Source: Hepsetus odoe
Lineage: Eukaryota; Chordata; Actinopteri; Characiformes; Hepsetidae
Assembly: GCA_017165825.1 (NCBI GenBank)
Contig: CM029368.1
Coordinates: forward strand, 2,193,886 to 2,257,885
Reading direction: 5' to 3'
Length of the DNA: 64,000 bases
Part shown: in pieces, positions 23,601-37,200 of the stretch
Numbering within the stretch: position 1 is the first letter of the stretch
Layout: every line of letters starts with the position of its first letter
Program-made: the position numbers and the translations under genes
The notes under the pieces: model-generated
What the model was told of the DNA's origin: nothing
What the model saw: the letters and a program-made list of their open reading frames with translations, nothing else
Databases searched by the model: none

Positions 23601-26600
23601 TCTCAGACGAAGAACCAAACAACTGGCCTTGTTCTGTTACAGCAAACCGTGAAACCGACTTGCCGAAAAGCTGGAATTAGGACGCGCAGAAACACACCTG
23701 CTTCTTGAACTGTTGGCATTCCTCTGGAGTCAACGTGTCAGCTTTGGCGATGAGGGGAATGATGTTCACTTTTTCATGTAACCGTTTCATAAACTCGATA
23801 TCCAGGGGCTTCAGTCTGGGGGGAAAAAAAAAAAAAGAAATCTTTAGATTTAAGAGAAACATATTTAGAGAGACTGGACGCTGGATGGAGCCAAGACATG
23901 TTTGGCGTCTTTAGTTTCAGCACAGGAATTACCAGGCTAATGTAGCTAACAAGTTACAAGGTCTTATACACCACCGATCAATCCCCCTGGTGCGCACAAA
24001 AAAAAGTTAGGTTTAAATCAACCACTGCATTCCAGCATATATTTTTAATCCCAGCAGTGAACTCGGTGGTGGCAGTTTTGAGGTTTGGGACTGTTTTGCT
24101 GCTACTGGAACTGTTTTGCTGCTATTGGAACAGGGCAACGTGCAATGAATAAATTCTAGATTTTAGTCAATTCTACACTAGAATATCAGGACTTTTGATC
24201 ATTGATTAAAGCTTAAAAGAAATACAAAGCAAGGCAGCGATCCTAAACACAACAAAAATGTTTGAAGCAGAAAGAGTAAAAGTCCCAACCTCAATCCAAT
24301 AGAAATGTAGCTGGCCCTAAAGCACAGGGCATTCATGCAGGAAAAATCCACCGTCAGCACTGAGTTCAAGCAGCTCTGCATGGTTTTTAGGTCAAGTCTG
24401 TTATTATAAAGCTTATTTATATAGTGACTCATTTTTATTATATTTATTGTTAATTATTGTATTATTGGACAGAAAGCTCACGTGTGAAGTTTGGCCCAAC
24501 GTTTTGCGCTCGACTGAAGCTTAATCTAAAGATGCTAGTGTGTGGATACTGGACACATACAGAGAGGACACAGAAAAGACCAGTGTGTGTGCGCCGTTGA
24601 GATGAGATGGGCTGAGCGAGAGCTGAACCCAGGCCAAAACGACAGAGGACGGAACAAATACGCTAATGTTTTTCCAGCTTCTCTCTGTGCCCCTCAACTT
24701 GCCCACATGCACACGTACTCAGAATGGAACGATCACACTAATGATTTTCCTCTTTCTCCGAGCCCCTCCCCGAGTAGGCACAGACACCGTGTTGTCTTCC
24801 AGCGGAGGGAGGGATGGGTGGAGGCCTGCGGCTCAAACTCCTCTACAGCGTCTGAGGGAGGCGCTGAGGATTTAAAAGGTTTCAGCTGGTGTGTTTCAGC
24901 TTGTTAGGCACACGCAGGGGTTTAAGATTCAGACTGATGTCTCTTCATGTCGGATAATGCGCAGCCCCAAGCTTATCTCAGATACCAAGTGAAGAGGTCT
25001 AGAGGGGCTGAAGGAGCAAACTTGGGAAATGAATCTGAATTTTCTATTATTTTTTAAATTTAAAATTTTCTATTTTTTTTTTAATGCACAAAATGAAGTG
25101 TGCCAATCAACTGGGTATAAAATTTGCTTCAATATCCAGCTTCCTCAAAGTCTCTTCCTTTGTATTAAGAACAAGCTTTGCTACATTTTATGGCATTTAT
25201 CTGACAGTCCCCCTGGAATAAGTTGGAGTTAAGGGTTTTGCTCAGGAACCCAATGGTGGTAGTGTTGGAGATGCGATTCAAACCCACGACCTCTTGGTCT
25301 GTAAGCGAGTATCCTACCACTAGACCACCACCTCGCTAAGGCTCCAGGCTCACATGTGGTTTAATAACTAAAACGTTTAAGTGATGACTTCAAAACTAGA
25401 GCAGAAAAACATTTTTTGCCTTTAACTGCAGTATAGCACTTTTCTTTTTAAAACTGTTTTCCTCAAAATAAAACCCCTTTGTTAGAAAACATGCATATCG
25501 TATTAAAACATTTAGCAAAAGCTAGATTTCCCCAAACGCTGTACGTGCGGCGTACGTTCCTCAGCTACAGGAGCCGTGCTCACCCGTGTCCAGAGGGGGC
25601 GATGAAGTACAGGCAGCAGTGCACTCTGTTATCGGGCATCTGCCGTCTGTTGACGCGAGACTCTGCGTTGAGATAATCCTCAAACTTGCTGTCGATGTGA
25701 TCGATCACCGGCTGCCAGCTGCAGCGAAAATTAACATCAGTGCTTTTAGACCAACTTGCACTTGTGGAGCAAAACACACAGATGTAACTGAAGTTGGTGC
25801 CTTTACTGCTTGAAATCAAGAAAGTACCTTTTTCAACTAAAGCAATAAATCTTTTTTTTTTTTTTTTTTTTTTTACAACTGTGTAAAAACCCATCAAAAC
25901 TAGAGTGATGGTTTACCAGTTACTGTTGTCCACCGCATCTCCAAACCCTGGTGTGTCCACGATGGTCAGCAGCAGCTGCACTCCACCCTCCTTTACCAAC
26001 ACCTTCGACTGCTCCACCTGATCAGGAGAGGAGAAACGTTTCTGATTAGGTCAAACCGAGGGGATCTCTGGGAAACTGGTGTTTAAAAAAAAAAAAAAAA
26101 AAAAAAAACCCAACTGAGCCTGGGTGATAAATAGCTCTTCAGAAACAGCTTTGCTTCCTTCTGGTTAAGTGAAGCAATGTTAACTCACTTCCTGTACATG
26201 TAAGCAGAATAGCTTACAAAAAACACTGTCCGATTTAACCTGAAAAAAATCTAAAATTAAAAATGGCCCCACTGAATTATGGTGGAAAAAATATATAATA
26301 ATTTTTGATTTGTCCAAATGTGGAAACAAAACATGATGAAATTACAATATGAACTCTAGCAAAACACCCTGATTCTTAAAAAAATAAAAAAGCTTTTTAA
26401 AACACATTTTAATTATGTTCTGGAAAGCTATGGAAATACCACAACTCCCTACATTTTGGCCAAATCTGTTTTTTGGAAGATTATATTGTAACATGTATAT
26501 ATGTATTGTAAGTGGTATTCCTGATAAAGCGACAATAGTGTATCATAGAATTCAATAAAAACCAGACTTGTATTTTTCTCCTTTTACCATATAAATCAAC

Positions 26601-28158
26601 CTGATAAATGTTTTTGCCACACGGGCTCAGTCCTGAAATCACCAAGAATAAATGAGTAAAACCCGGCAGCGCAGCACGAGTGAAACTGACATTCGAAGGC
26701 TCCTGGAAACCTAAAAAGAGATGCAAGATCTAGAAAATGTCTTTTCCTCTTATGACCGCCTCTGGCCTCAGAGCATAACCAGCAAACATGTGACGATCAA
26801 ACAGGTGCACGATCTCCTTCAGAGTGAACATCTGGCCCTGCAGGTTCCTCATGAAGATCAAGAGGTTTATTCGACTGACTGACGGTCAGGTCATCAAACG
26901 CAGTGCCTCAGTCACAAGAGGCTCCTTACAATCCCAGGAAAAGACAAGGGAACGCTTACCGAGCAAAAGTGTTTGAATATCACCAATCAAGATACACATG
27001 GAGCCATCAGCAATTGTCTCACTCAGTAAAACATTGAATATTCTGGGAGATCATGGCAGACCCACAGGTTGCTGTTAATGAGCCCATAAAAGACAAATAC
27101 TGGAGAGCCTGAGCGTTACTTGAAGCTTCATGGCTTGAATAAGAAAAGCTATCCATGGCAAAATCAAAACACTGCATTACAGCCTCAGATTCTCAGAAGC
27201 TGTGAAACATGGTGGTGGCAGACTCGCAGCCTGGGATCGTTGCCACCTCTGGACTAGGCCTGCAGATGGTGGGACTTGCAGCAAGGCAGTGACAAGTTTA
27301 CCAACAAAAGGCTGAAGTAAAAGAAGTGGGGTTTTCCATAAGCTCCTTCAATATGTAACTTACACCACAAAAGCTAAGATCTTTTAATGTAGTGAAAAGT
27401 GAAAGTGAAAACCCTTGTCATTGCAAGGTCACAGCACAGCACACGTGAACCACAATGAAACTGGACCTCTGCATTTAACCCATGCACACAAACACCGTGC
27501 AGCAGTGGGCAGCTATTGAAAGCGCCCAGGAGGCAGTGACGGGGACGGTACCTTGCTCAAGGGTACCTCAGGGCAACCTACTAGTGAGGGAATCGAACAA
27601 TCTTCCGATGTGGGGGCAACTCCCTCACCACTAGGCCACCGCGGCCCCAACTCTGAAGGATGAAACTTGCAGATGCAGTCCCTCTGAAATCAGGCAGCAC
27701 AAGTGGACGCTGCCAGACCACACTCGGAGAGCAACGCTTGCGGCCCGGGGCTGAAACTGGAGCCTGACAGGGCAACACCCCGGAAAACAAAAAGCTGCAC
27801 GGTACTGCGGGAGGTGTTCTTTATAGCTTCAGCCCTGTGTAAGTGCATGTGTGCTCTCAACTTTGGCTATTTGGACAGTTTGTAAAAACATGCATCAGTA
27901 TAACTTTATTTGAATGACTAAACTTTTTAGAACTTTTTCTTTTTAAATACAAAACATTGCTGCCTGGTTGGATTAACGATAAACGAATGATTTCAATTCA
28001 TTTTAGTGCCATTTTCCTAATTTAAGTGACCAAATTAAAAAAACAATCAGGTGAATCTGCATGCAGAGTGCAGGAATGCTTTTCTAGGCCAGCATGAAGA
28101 GACACACACACACCTGGTGCTGACAGCCAGCAGGACCCGATTTGGGGGGGGTTGGTTG

Positions 28159-28210
<52 letters not shown>

Positions 28211-31200
28211 TTGACTACCGCAGGTCACCTCAAATCCATCAGAGCCGCTCCTTTGCTCAACATTCCTCACATTGTTTCTGTGACCTTCAGAGAATTTGAA
28301 CACCACACATCACTCTGTTTACATCAATCTGACGACCCCTGACCTCCAACACTGGCTACTGCTCTGACCATTTGGACTTCCAAACCTAAACATGACGAGG
28401 CGAGAAACCGCCTACCAGAGGGGTGGGGAGGAGTACCTAAATGGGGGAGAAAATTCAAGTAGGTCCATCTAACCCACCCTCCTTGATGATGGCATCTGTG
28501 CTCTCAAGGACTTCCGTCTCCGTGTTCTGTGTATCGAGCAGGAAGCCATGTGTGATTGGAACAAACCCATAATGGAGATGTTCCTGGTTGTTGATACGCA
28601 GCATAACCTGTGATTTTATGTCTGATGTCCTTTTAGAAGGAATCATCATTTTTTTGGCTGCTCCCGTTTACGGGTCGCCAAAACGGATCAACCGTCTCCA
28701 TTTCTTCCTTCTCCTCTTTCCTGGCAGCTCCATCCTCAGTGGAGTTTGTGGGGACTGGATACAGTAGAGCTTAAGTGTTTTGTAGGAAAGTTTTGGATTA
28801 AATTATTTGTGCTGAAAATGCATCACAGAGAGACACTCAACTCTAATAGGTTAACCATACAATAATGCTGCTATACACATTTGTTTTATAATACATATAT
28901 TATATACATATACATATTTGCTTATAATATATCCACTTCTGATTTATACATAGTCCTGTGCAAAAGTTTTAGGCAGGTGTAAAAATGCCGTAAACAGACG
29001 CTTTCAGAAATGGAAGTGTTGATCATTTATTTTCATCAATCAGCAAAATGCAGTGAATGAACAAAAGAGAATCTAAATCAGATCAATATTTGGTGTGACC
29101 ACCCTTTGCTTTCAAAACAGCATCAGTTCTTCTAGGGACACTCGCACACAGTTTTTGAAGGAACTCGGCTGGTCGGTCGGTCGTTCCAAACATGACTGTG
29201 TTTCTCCTCCGTGTGACATTGATGATCATCAGTACCTGTTTGGTAAAACTGGTTGATCAGACACTGACTATAATCCTACAGAATCCCTGACTGTGTGCAA
29301 GTGTACCTAGAAGAACTGATGCTGCTTTGAAGGCAAAGGGTGGTCACACCAAATATTTTGATTTAGATTTTTCTTTTGTTTACTCACTTTTCATTTTGTA
29401 AATTGATAAAAATAAACAAACAATTGTTATTTATATTTCTGAAAGCGTTCTGTTTACAGCCTTTTTACACACCTGCCTAAAACTTTTGCACAGTACTGTA
29501 AATATTTCTTTGGCGTGTACTGTTGTAACATTTCCTTGGCTTGGGATTTAAAAAAAAAAAAAAAAAAAAAGCAAGCTTCTATTCTATCAGGGTTAGGCAT
29601 ATTTAAACATCGTGTTGCTCAAATGTGAGAAGTGTGGGTTTCAGAGGAGGGGAAACCACACATAAAAATAAAGCTGAAAGGTAAAGTCAGCTGTCCAGAG
29701 GTAAAAGCTGAAAATGGCGCTGGAGCAAACAGTGTGGTTTTGCACCTAAACGAGTCTGCAGTTTCACAAATGACAGCGGGCTTCGTACGAGAGTCCACAA
29801 GAAAATAAGTAGTAACTGCGTTTAACAAACTGAATGACTGTAACGGCAAAGTGACGAGAACTGAACAATGCAGTTCAATAAACAAAAAGAGTCAATAGAT
29901 GAGGAACAGATGATTTTTGCCATGATCGTTATGCAGCCCCTGAATTATCCCACATGGGAGGTGTGGCAACTCCACCAGCGATTTTCTGCTGCTGCTGCTC
30001 AATGTTAGGAACCAGCTGGTTTACATTAGCTTCACTTCATAGCGCATTCTTCTCTCCACAGAAACTTCCACACCAAAGAACCCTCAATAACTTGAGAGCC
30101 AATTAGGTTGAGGTCTCGGAGTAAACCAAGAGAGGGCAACCCACATTCTTCTTCTCTCCATTGCTAAGAGAAACATTCTGCTTAAAGTGAAAAATTGGAT
30201 TTGAACAGCCTCCATTCCAGTCATTGTTTCAGTCCCCATCCTCCAAAATATCAGTCGTTTCTCCTTCATGTTCATGCAATCGAAGCATAATCTACACTGA
30301 GATCCAGGGACATCACATTCCAGGCCCAAACCTGACCCCCATCTGTGGCTTCAAGATCCAACCTGACTGGATTGCTGGATCTGAATCTCAGCCCAAACCT
30401 CCCGCAGGCTCTAACAGACGGATTCTCACTCCGTTTATCATCAGTGAGTTTGAAGAGCTGCTGATCGGACCTGACAGAAAACAGAACCCACCCTCCGACT
30501 GCAAGCCTCACTGTGCTTAAGCTCCTTGTTGCTCTCAGAAAAGCTTAACACACTTCAGGAAAGAGGACAAAGATCTCCTTTGACCTTTCCACCGACCCAA
30601 CATGCCCTTCTCATAATTCATGGTTTCACTGAATGATGTATTCACCCAAACTTTTCTCACCCAAACAGCAGACCTCTGATTCACACCCTCTTTCTAATGC
30701 AGTCCAAATGACATTTATTGTAATAATGTACTAAATGTGGAGATGTTGGTTTGATAGCAAAGCAGCTTGTCTGGTGTTCTAGCCTTGAATGGAGGAGAAT
30801 GTCTTCTGATACGGTGGTTAAAAGTGTCATCAAAAAGCGGATGCCTCTCAAACTGTTACAGAGCAGGCGGTGCTGGACACATGGCTCAGTTCTCCAGATC
30901 TTCCTGAAGGACAGTGTTGTTGTCTCTCATGTTCAGTCCAGTCTCTGGACCTGAGCAGTTTGATAGTTCTGTGTTGGTTAATCCACACAGTGACCTACGT
31001 CTGAACCTTCAAGTAGAACGAAGCGTCTAACTTCAGACATGAAGCAGTGAAGAAGCAGGTGCAGATGATTCCAGATCAGTTTACTGCTGATGCTGAACGC
31101 TGAGTGGGTGGAACATCTTTATCTAAATCCTTATCTTTAGACACTTTGTAGCCTGGAGCACTAAAACATGTATTTCCTTTTATTTCATTTGAACTACTTA

Positions 31201-34200
31201 ATATATCAAAGTCAAGAAAAGGTGGCTGCATGGAAAGTGGAACTGTTTGCTCCACGATCTGGGAGGGAAAATTATTAAAAGACAGCAGGCTTCTGAATAC
31301 TGAACAGAGGGGTGAAAAGTGAACAAAAAGATGCTTCAGGCACGTCCTACACATTGTTCCAGAGGAAAAGTAAACAGACATCTAGGCTTCAGAGGGCTGT
31401 GCACTAAACTAACAACTTTAATCTGATTTAAACCTTTACTGGGGGCTTAAGATTTGCAGATAAAACTACTTCAAGAGGGGAAAACAGGACTGGTAACAAA
31501 TTGGGGTTTGATGGGAACAGAGCCGTACTGTGCACTTATAGGATTACAGGAGATTTCTCTGCATGGAGGGGAATCACTAACACAGGGAGGAAACGATGAG
31601 AGAGAGTGTGAGTGTGTGTGTGTGAGTGAGAGACAGAGTGAGAGAGAAAAACAATGACTTACAAGCATGCCATAAGCTACTCATACCTACCATGAGTTCA
31701 TGTGTATGTTACCATTCTGGACCACAATAACAAATACAAACATTGCACATAAACTTGAACATCTCAAAAATTCCCAATATTAAAGGCCTAAAAAAAACAA
31801 ACAAAAAAAACACTAATCTCTTAGGAGTTTAAAACACCTTTGGACCAAAATAATTCCAGTGAGAGTTCCTAAACACAGTTTTGGGGGGGGGGGGGGACGA
31901 CGACAAACAAACCCTGTAGAATCAGCCCTTAAAACAAAAGAATAAGGTCAAAAAACCTATTGCATTAACAAACAGCTGCTGGTTAAAAAATACTGTGACA
32001 TTTTATGCATTATGCAAATAAAATGTTTAACTGTGTGTGTGTTAGACATTATGAGCCTGTTTACACTCAGCACCACAGTTATTTAAAAAAAGCTTCCCTA
32101 CAAAGAGCAGGTTCACAGCAAACTCCATCAGAATATCATGTCAGTTTCTGCTTAGTTCAGTGATAAAATCGTTTAATATTACAGTAACAGCAGAAACAGA
32201 GCTGCAAAGCTTGGCCACTGAAGATCAACTGTAAGAAAGTAACTCCGCTGAAGTGTTACTCAACTACTCCGTATAAAAACAAGGACATTTTGAAATCAAA
32301 CCCAAGACATTCCACAGCTGCGGGATGTGTCAGAATGAAGCGGGTCGAGTAAAATATGACTGTTTCTTCAAGCTGCGGAGTGCGGAGGACTGCATGTGCA
32401 GACACGCAGGTCACCAGGCTGTGCTATTAGCAAACTATGCTGGGAAACCAGAACAGCAGTGCTTTATATTCAAGCTTTTGGCTTTCTGATCACTAAAGAC
32501 TGGAAATGAGCAGGATTACTCAAGCCTGAATACTTTTTCTAAATTCAAGCTTTTTTTTTTTTTTTTAATCTATAAACAGCATGAATTTTCATGTATTTTC
32601 AGAAACATTCGTGCAAGAAAGAATCTATCCAACAGCTGTCGGCTGTGCAAGATACTGTTTAAATTCTCCTCTCTTCCTTAGTCAGAATAAAAGATGGACT
32701 AAATGGTTTGTGTATGTCTGCATGTGCCTGCTTGTCACTATAAAACAGGATTATAGTTATATAATTAGTGACTGCACATTGCAATAGTTTTGTTTCTTTA
32801 ACAACATCTTCGTAACAACCTGCAATAACCTGGAACGCTAACAAACAATTAGTAAAACATACGCCACAGCAAGCAAGTACCAACACTCCGGCAACCGCCT
32901 CAGACTATACAGAAACAAACCATAGCAACCAACAAATGGCTTAAAATACATCACTTAGAATCTCTCAGAAAATCATGAAAAGTCACGTAAATGTTGGAGA
33001 GCAGTGTTGGAATAATCTGACAGATACCAGACTGGAAGTGTTGGGCAACGATGGGTAAAGAGCTGAAAACCACTTTCAAAACCACCCTCACGGTCTGCTC
33101 TCAGAAGATAACTGCACTGGAAACCTCAGGATTGGCACAGACAATATTACTTCCTCTTATCATTTCCTCCATGTGCTTCTTATAAGATCACCTTTGAAGC
33201 ACTTGAGCAGTATCACTGAACGTCATCCCAAAGCGATGAGTGTGTGGAGCTCGTGTTCGTTGTCCAACTGAGGACTTCAGCGTTAACCACTAAAAACACC
33301 CCCGAGAAACAACAGAAGGAATCGGGTTTCCCTCCCATGACTCCAAACCTAGTCGGTCAGCCAGGACACGTGTCTGAAATTTGTTTCTTAAATTTTAGAA
33401 ATGAAATAAGGGCAAGGTGTCCAACAAGTGAGGGAGGCTTATAATCCACCAATTAACACGGTCCTCTGCAGGGATGCGCCGATGCGGGTCTGAAGGCCGA
33501 TATTTCACACTTTTGTAATCTGCGTGATTCCGATAACAACGACAATACATTTTTTGTTAAAAAGGCAGAAAAGTGTCATTTAGGAAATAAAAAATAGTCA
33601 CTCCTCAATTAGGAAAACAACAGATTTATTTTATTTCAATATTTCAAAAAATTTGGTAGAATGACAACGGTCATAAAGCAGTATTCCAGGACAACCTGGA
33701 AAAAGCACAAGTTCATCAAACATTGAATTTACACATCTGTCCAACCGGCAAAACTACTGCAGTGTCTTTGTGTATCCCAAGTCCAAAGTCCTCTCATCAC
33801 ACTGAGTGATCAGTACGATCTAATAGACTTGCTAATGCCATTTTTTAAAAAGTTTAACCTCATTGTTAAAAATGCATTTCTAAGCACCCATCGTTAGACC
33901 ATTTAAATCCACTGCAGTTCATTTCTCTTTCACTATTTATCTTCTGGTTTAGGGCTGAGGTGAAGAAGAAAAAAGGACACCTGCTGTGGTTCTTTTTCCC
34001 CTTTTGACTTCACACCTGTAGACCTTCTCCAGCGGCAGGAAGGTAAAAAGCTAGAATTTGCCGGTGCGTCACTGAGACAGCAGTGTGGGTGTGTGAACAA
34101 GCCCGTAAGCTGCCTCACACACTGAGCAGGAATGCCTGCACAATGACATAATGATGACTATCCTCCTGTTAATTCCACTTTCAGCACAGTCTAACTGCGC

Positions 34201-37200
34201 TCCCATCTCAGCCAGCGCCAACCCTGCAACCAACACTCCTGTGTGGGCAAAAACCCAACCTGTTCTTGAGAAAAGAAAGCCATGCAGCCATGCGAAGCAA
34301 AGCTGTCTAGCCGGCTAGCTGTAAGGCTAAAAGCCCGTTTCAATCCACAGCCAGATACAGTGATGCTTTTGCACGAAAGCTGTTCATTTGATTGGATTTT
34401 GAGACGTTCTGCTCCTACTGATCAGAATACCAAAAGGAGGACGTGCACTACTACGACACTTTCAGTAGAACGTATTCCAGTCTCGGGGAGGCCGAACAAG
34501 GAAAAGCAAGCCATCGTAAGACCACGGCCCAGATAGAACCACAGGGGCATCGTGTTCTGATCAGTGAACTCGCACAGGCAACGGCAGCCATCACCCACAG
34601 GCCTCGTTAGCTTTGGTTCATTTGATTTGCCTGGGAGTCTCTGAATTACCAGAAGTAGCTCGATAAATCTTTCCGCTCGATATCTAATTAGAGCGGTGTG
34701 GAATTGTGCATCGTTACGTCATACTGGACAAATAAGTTTTTTGCGATTATACTGATAAATCTTTCCCTTTTTAAAAGCCTTTCTATATTTATATTGATGG
34801 CCATATCATCACTTTAAGCAAATATTGCTAAGGCTTAAAAATGTCAGCTGCCCTGTTGCAAGATTTTTGTGATGTCACAAAGCTAACACACAAACAACTC
34901 TTTATTCGGAGTAGCCCCGCCTTTTCATGCCGTCAGTCCTGCGCTGCTTTTAGAAAGAGCTTCAGGAGTCATTTTTAAACCAGACTGTCTAATTCAGAGA
35001 GAAACTCAGAGGTTGGAAACTGGTTGACAGCCAATTATGAATTATATTTTTATGAAAGCCAATCAAAAACTGTGGTTAGAGACTAATGTGTAATTCCTTC
35101 TGTGAAATCAGGAAACCTGCAGAGACCAATATGTTCAAATTTGAATACCTACGCGCTGCTGCACAAACCACAGATATTTTACTAATGCAGATACCACTGG
35201 CTGCGGGCCAGCTAATCTCATAAGGCTTCTTCCAAACCTCCTTAAATAGTGGAGAAATGTTAAAAGAACATTTCATTTGTCCTTCTCTCCCAACGTCATC
35301 ATTTCATCCTACTATCTGCCTATAGAGCCTGCCCTGTTTCAGGCTGCATGAAGAGGCTTCGGGCAAAACCAGGAAATGCCAATGGCTGAAACGGGCACCA
35401 CATCACGCCCAAATCCTCACGTCAACACAACCGTGAGGCAAGTTTCTCATTCTCTCTCGGTCTCGCCGAGAGAAGAACAAAAGCGATCCCATGAGGAGCT
35501 CCAGTCCTGTTTTTAGGAACTCCCCTTATACAAATGTGCTGTAATAACACACAACATGAAGGCAGCAGCGGCACCAGAACTGCTCCGAAAAACTGCTGCT
35601 CATTCTCCGGGGGCTGAATGTTTTTGTGAGCGCCAGAAAAACAGACGCAGCCTATTATTACAGATAGTGTATATTACTTCAGCCAATCAGATTTCAGCTC
35701 CAAAACTAACATACAAAAAATATGGCTTCGTACCTCAAGGCAATTCTGCACAAAAAGGGCCAAGTGCAAAAAAACACCGCTCACTCACCATCACAAAAAA
35801 CATTAACACGTATCCACCTCCAGCCATGCCAGAGTCCCATCCCCCCCGATCCCCTGCATTTTGTAAAGTGCAGGACAGCCAATCAGAACAGGAACAATTG
35901 ACATACATTTCAAAAGACACAGTAACACAAAAATATTTGTTTCATTCTAAGAGATAAAAGGCTGGAAAACACATGTAAATATGAACTGATACAAGCACTA
36001 GATCAAATGTAACTCAAGTTAAATGATTCAAGAAAAAAAGTTAAATGAGCCCTTTAAAATGAAATCTTTTCAGAAAAACGGTCTCTTTCACAGCTGAATG
36101 CCACCCTACACACACGCCTTTTCCAGCTCGTCACCGTATCCATGGTTGAGCAGAGCTTCAATCAAAAGAGGTGCCAATCCTTTAAATGACTCAAACAAAA
36201 TTACTGCTCTCAGTGAGTGCTTGCAAAGAGGCATGCTGCCACACACGCGCGCACACACGAGCCTGAAATAGTCCGCCCTGCTGGAGTGCGCGCTGATGCC
36301 AGGCCGCAGTGTGGGTGGACAGTGAATGCCATTCCCACCACGCTCTTCTCCCACACCACCACCTCCACACAGCCTGCTCCAAGCACTCAGCACATGCAGA
36401 CGAACTGGCATCGAATCAGACGAGGCCAGAATCCCACATACTCCAACAATGAGGTCCAAACGGCTCTTCGTTAGGAAGGAGTGCATGCAGATCTCTGACG
36501 GTGTCTTTATTAATTAGGTATTCATGTGAGAAATGCTTACTTTGGAATTAATCCTGGTTAAAAAGGGCTTGAAGCCTCATTTTTCCCCCTTGTATTTGAT
36601 CCCTCTTGTCCATCTGCCTTTTTTTTTTTTTAAGTAAACCAGAGAACTCCTGTCAAATTCTCTCAAAATCTCATGAATCGTTTACAAATCTATCAGTGGT
36701 TCTACTTAAAACCTGTGACAGCTTCTGGGATTAATTCTCTTTAGAAGCTCGGTGAAGAGACGGATGGATTTGGAGTTAGATGGATGTTCTACCCTTCTGC
36801 AATACAATAAATAAATCATATATTTGGCAAAATCGAGAATCGTTTGGGTGATTTTATCAGAAAGGTTTAACATATGAGAACCGCAGGTCAGATGACAGCT
36901 TTTGTTGATTTTTATATTTTGTAATTAAGTCACAGCAAGCCAGTTCAAGAGAACACAACTCTGCACATTTTAATACAGAATTACTGTTTACAGAATTTAT
37001 GCTGGCAGAAAAAAAAAAAAAAAAAAAAAACCCTCCACAAACATGGCATGTGCCAAAGTTCATGCACACTTTAATAAAACAAACAGTAAAATGCCATATT
37101 TGTGTTCTCCTAAAACCACGTGCTTAAACTGTAGCTGCACTTGAGGTGCAGTCTGTAACCATACCTCGTTCAACAATGGAAAAGGACCTCCACGAGCACC

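Noticed and set aside
36106..36486. 126-codon minus-strand frame in septin 7 intron 3
   Set aside because: No recognisable domain and no splice sites in a consistent phase; the plus strand is also open in two frames.
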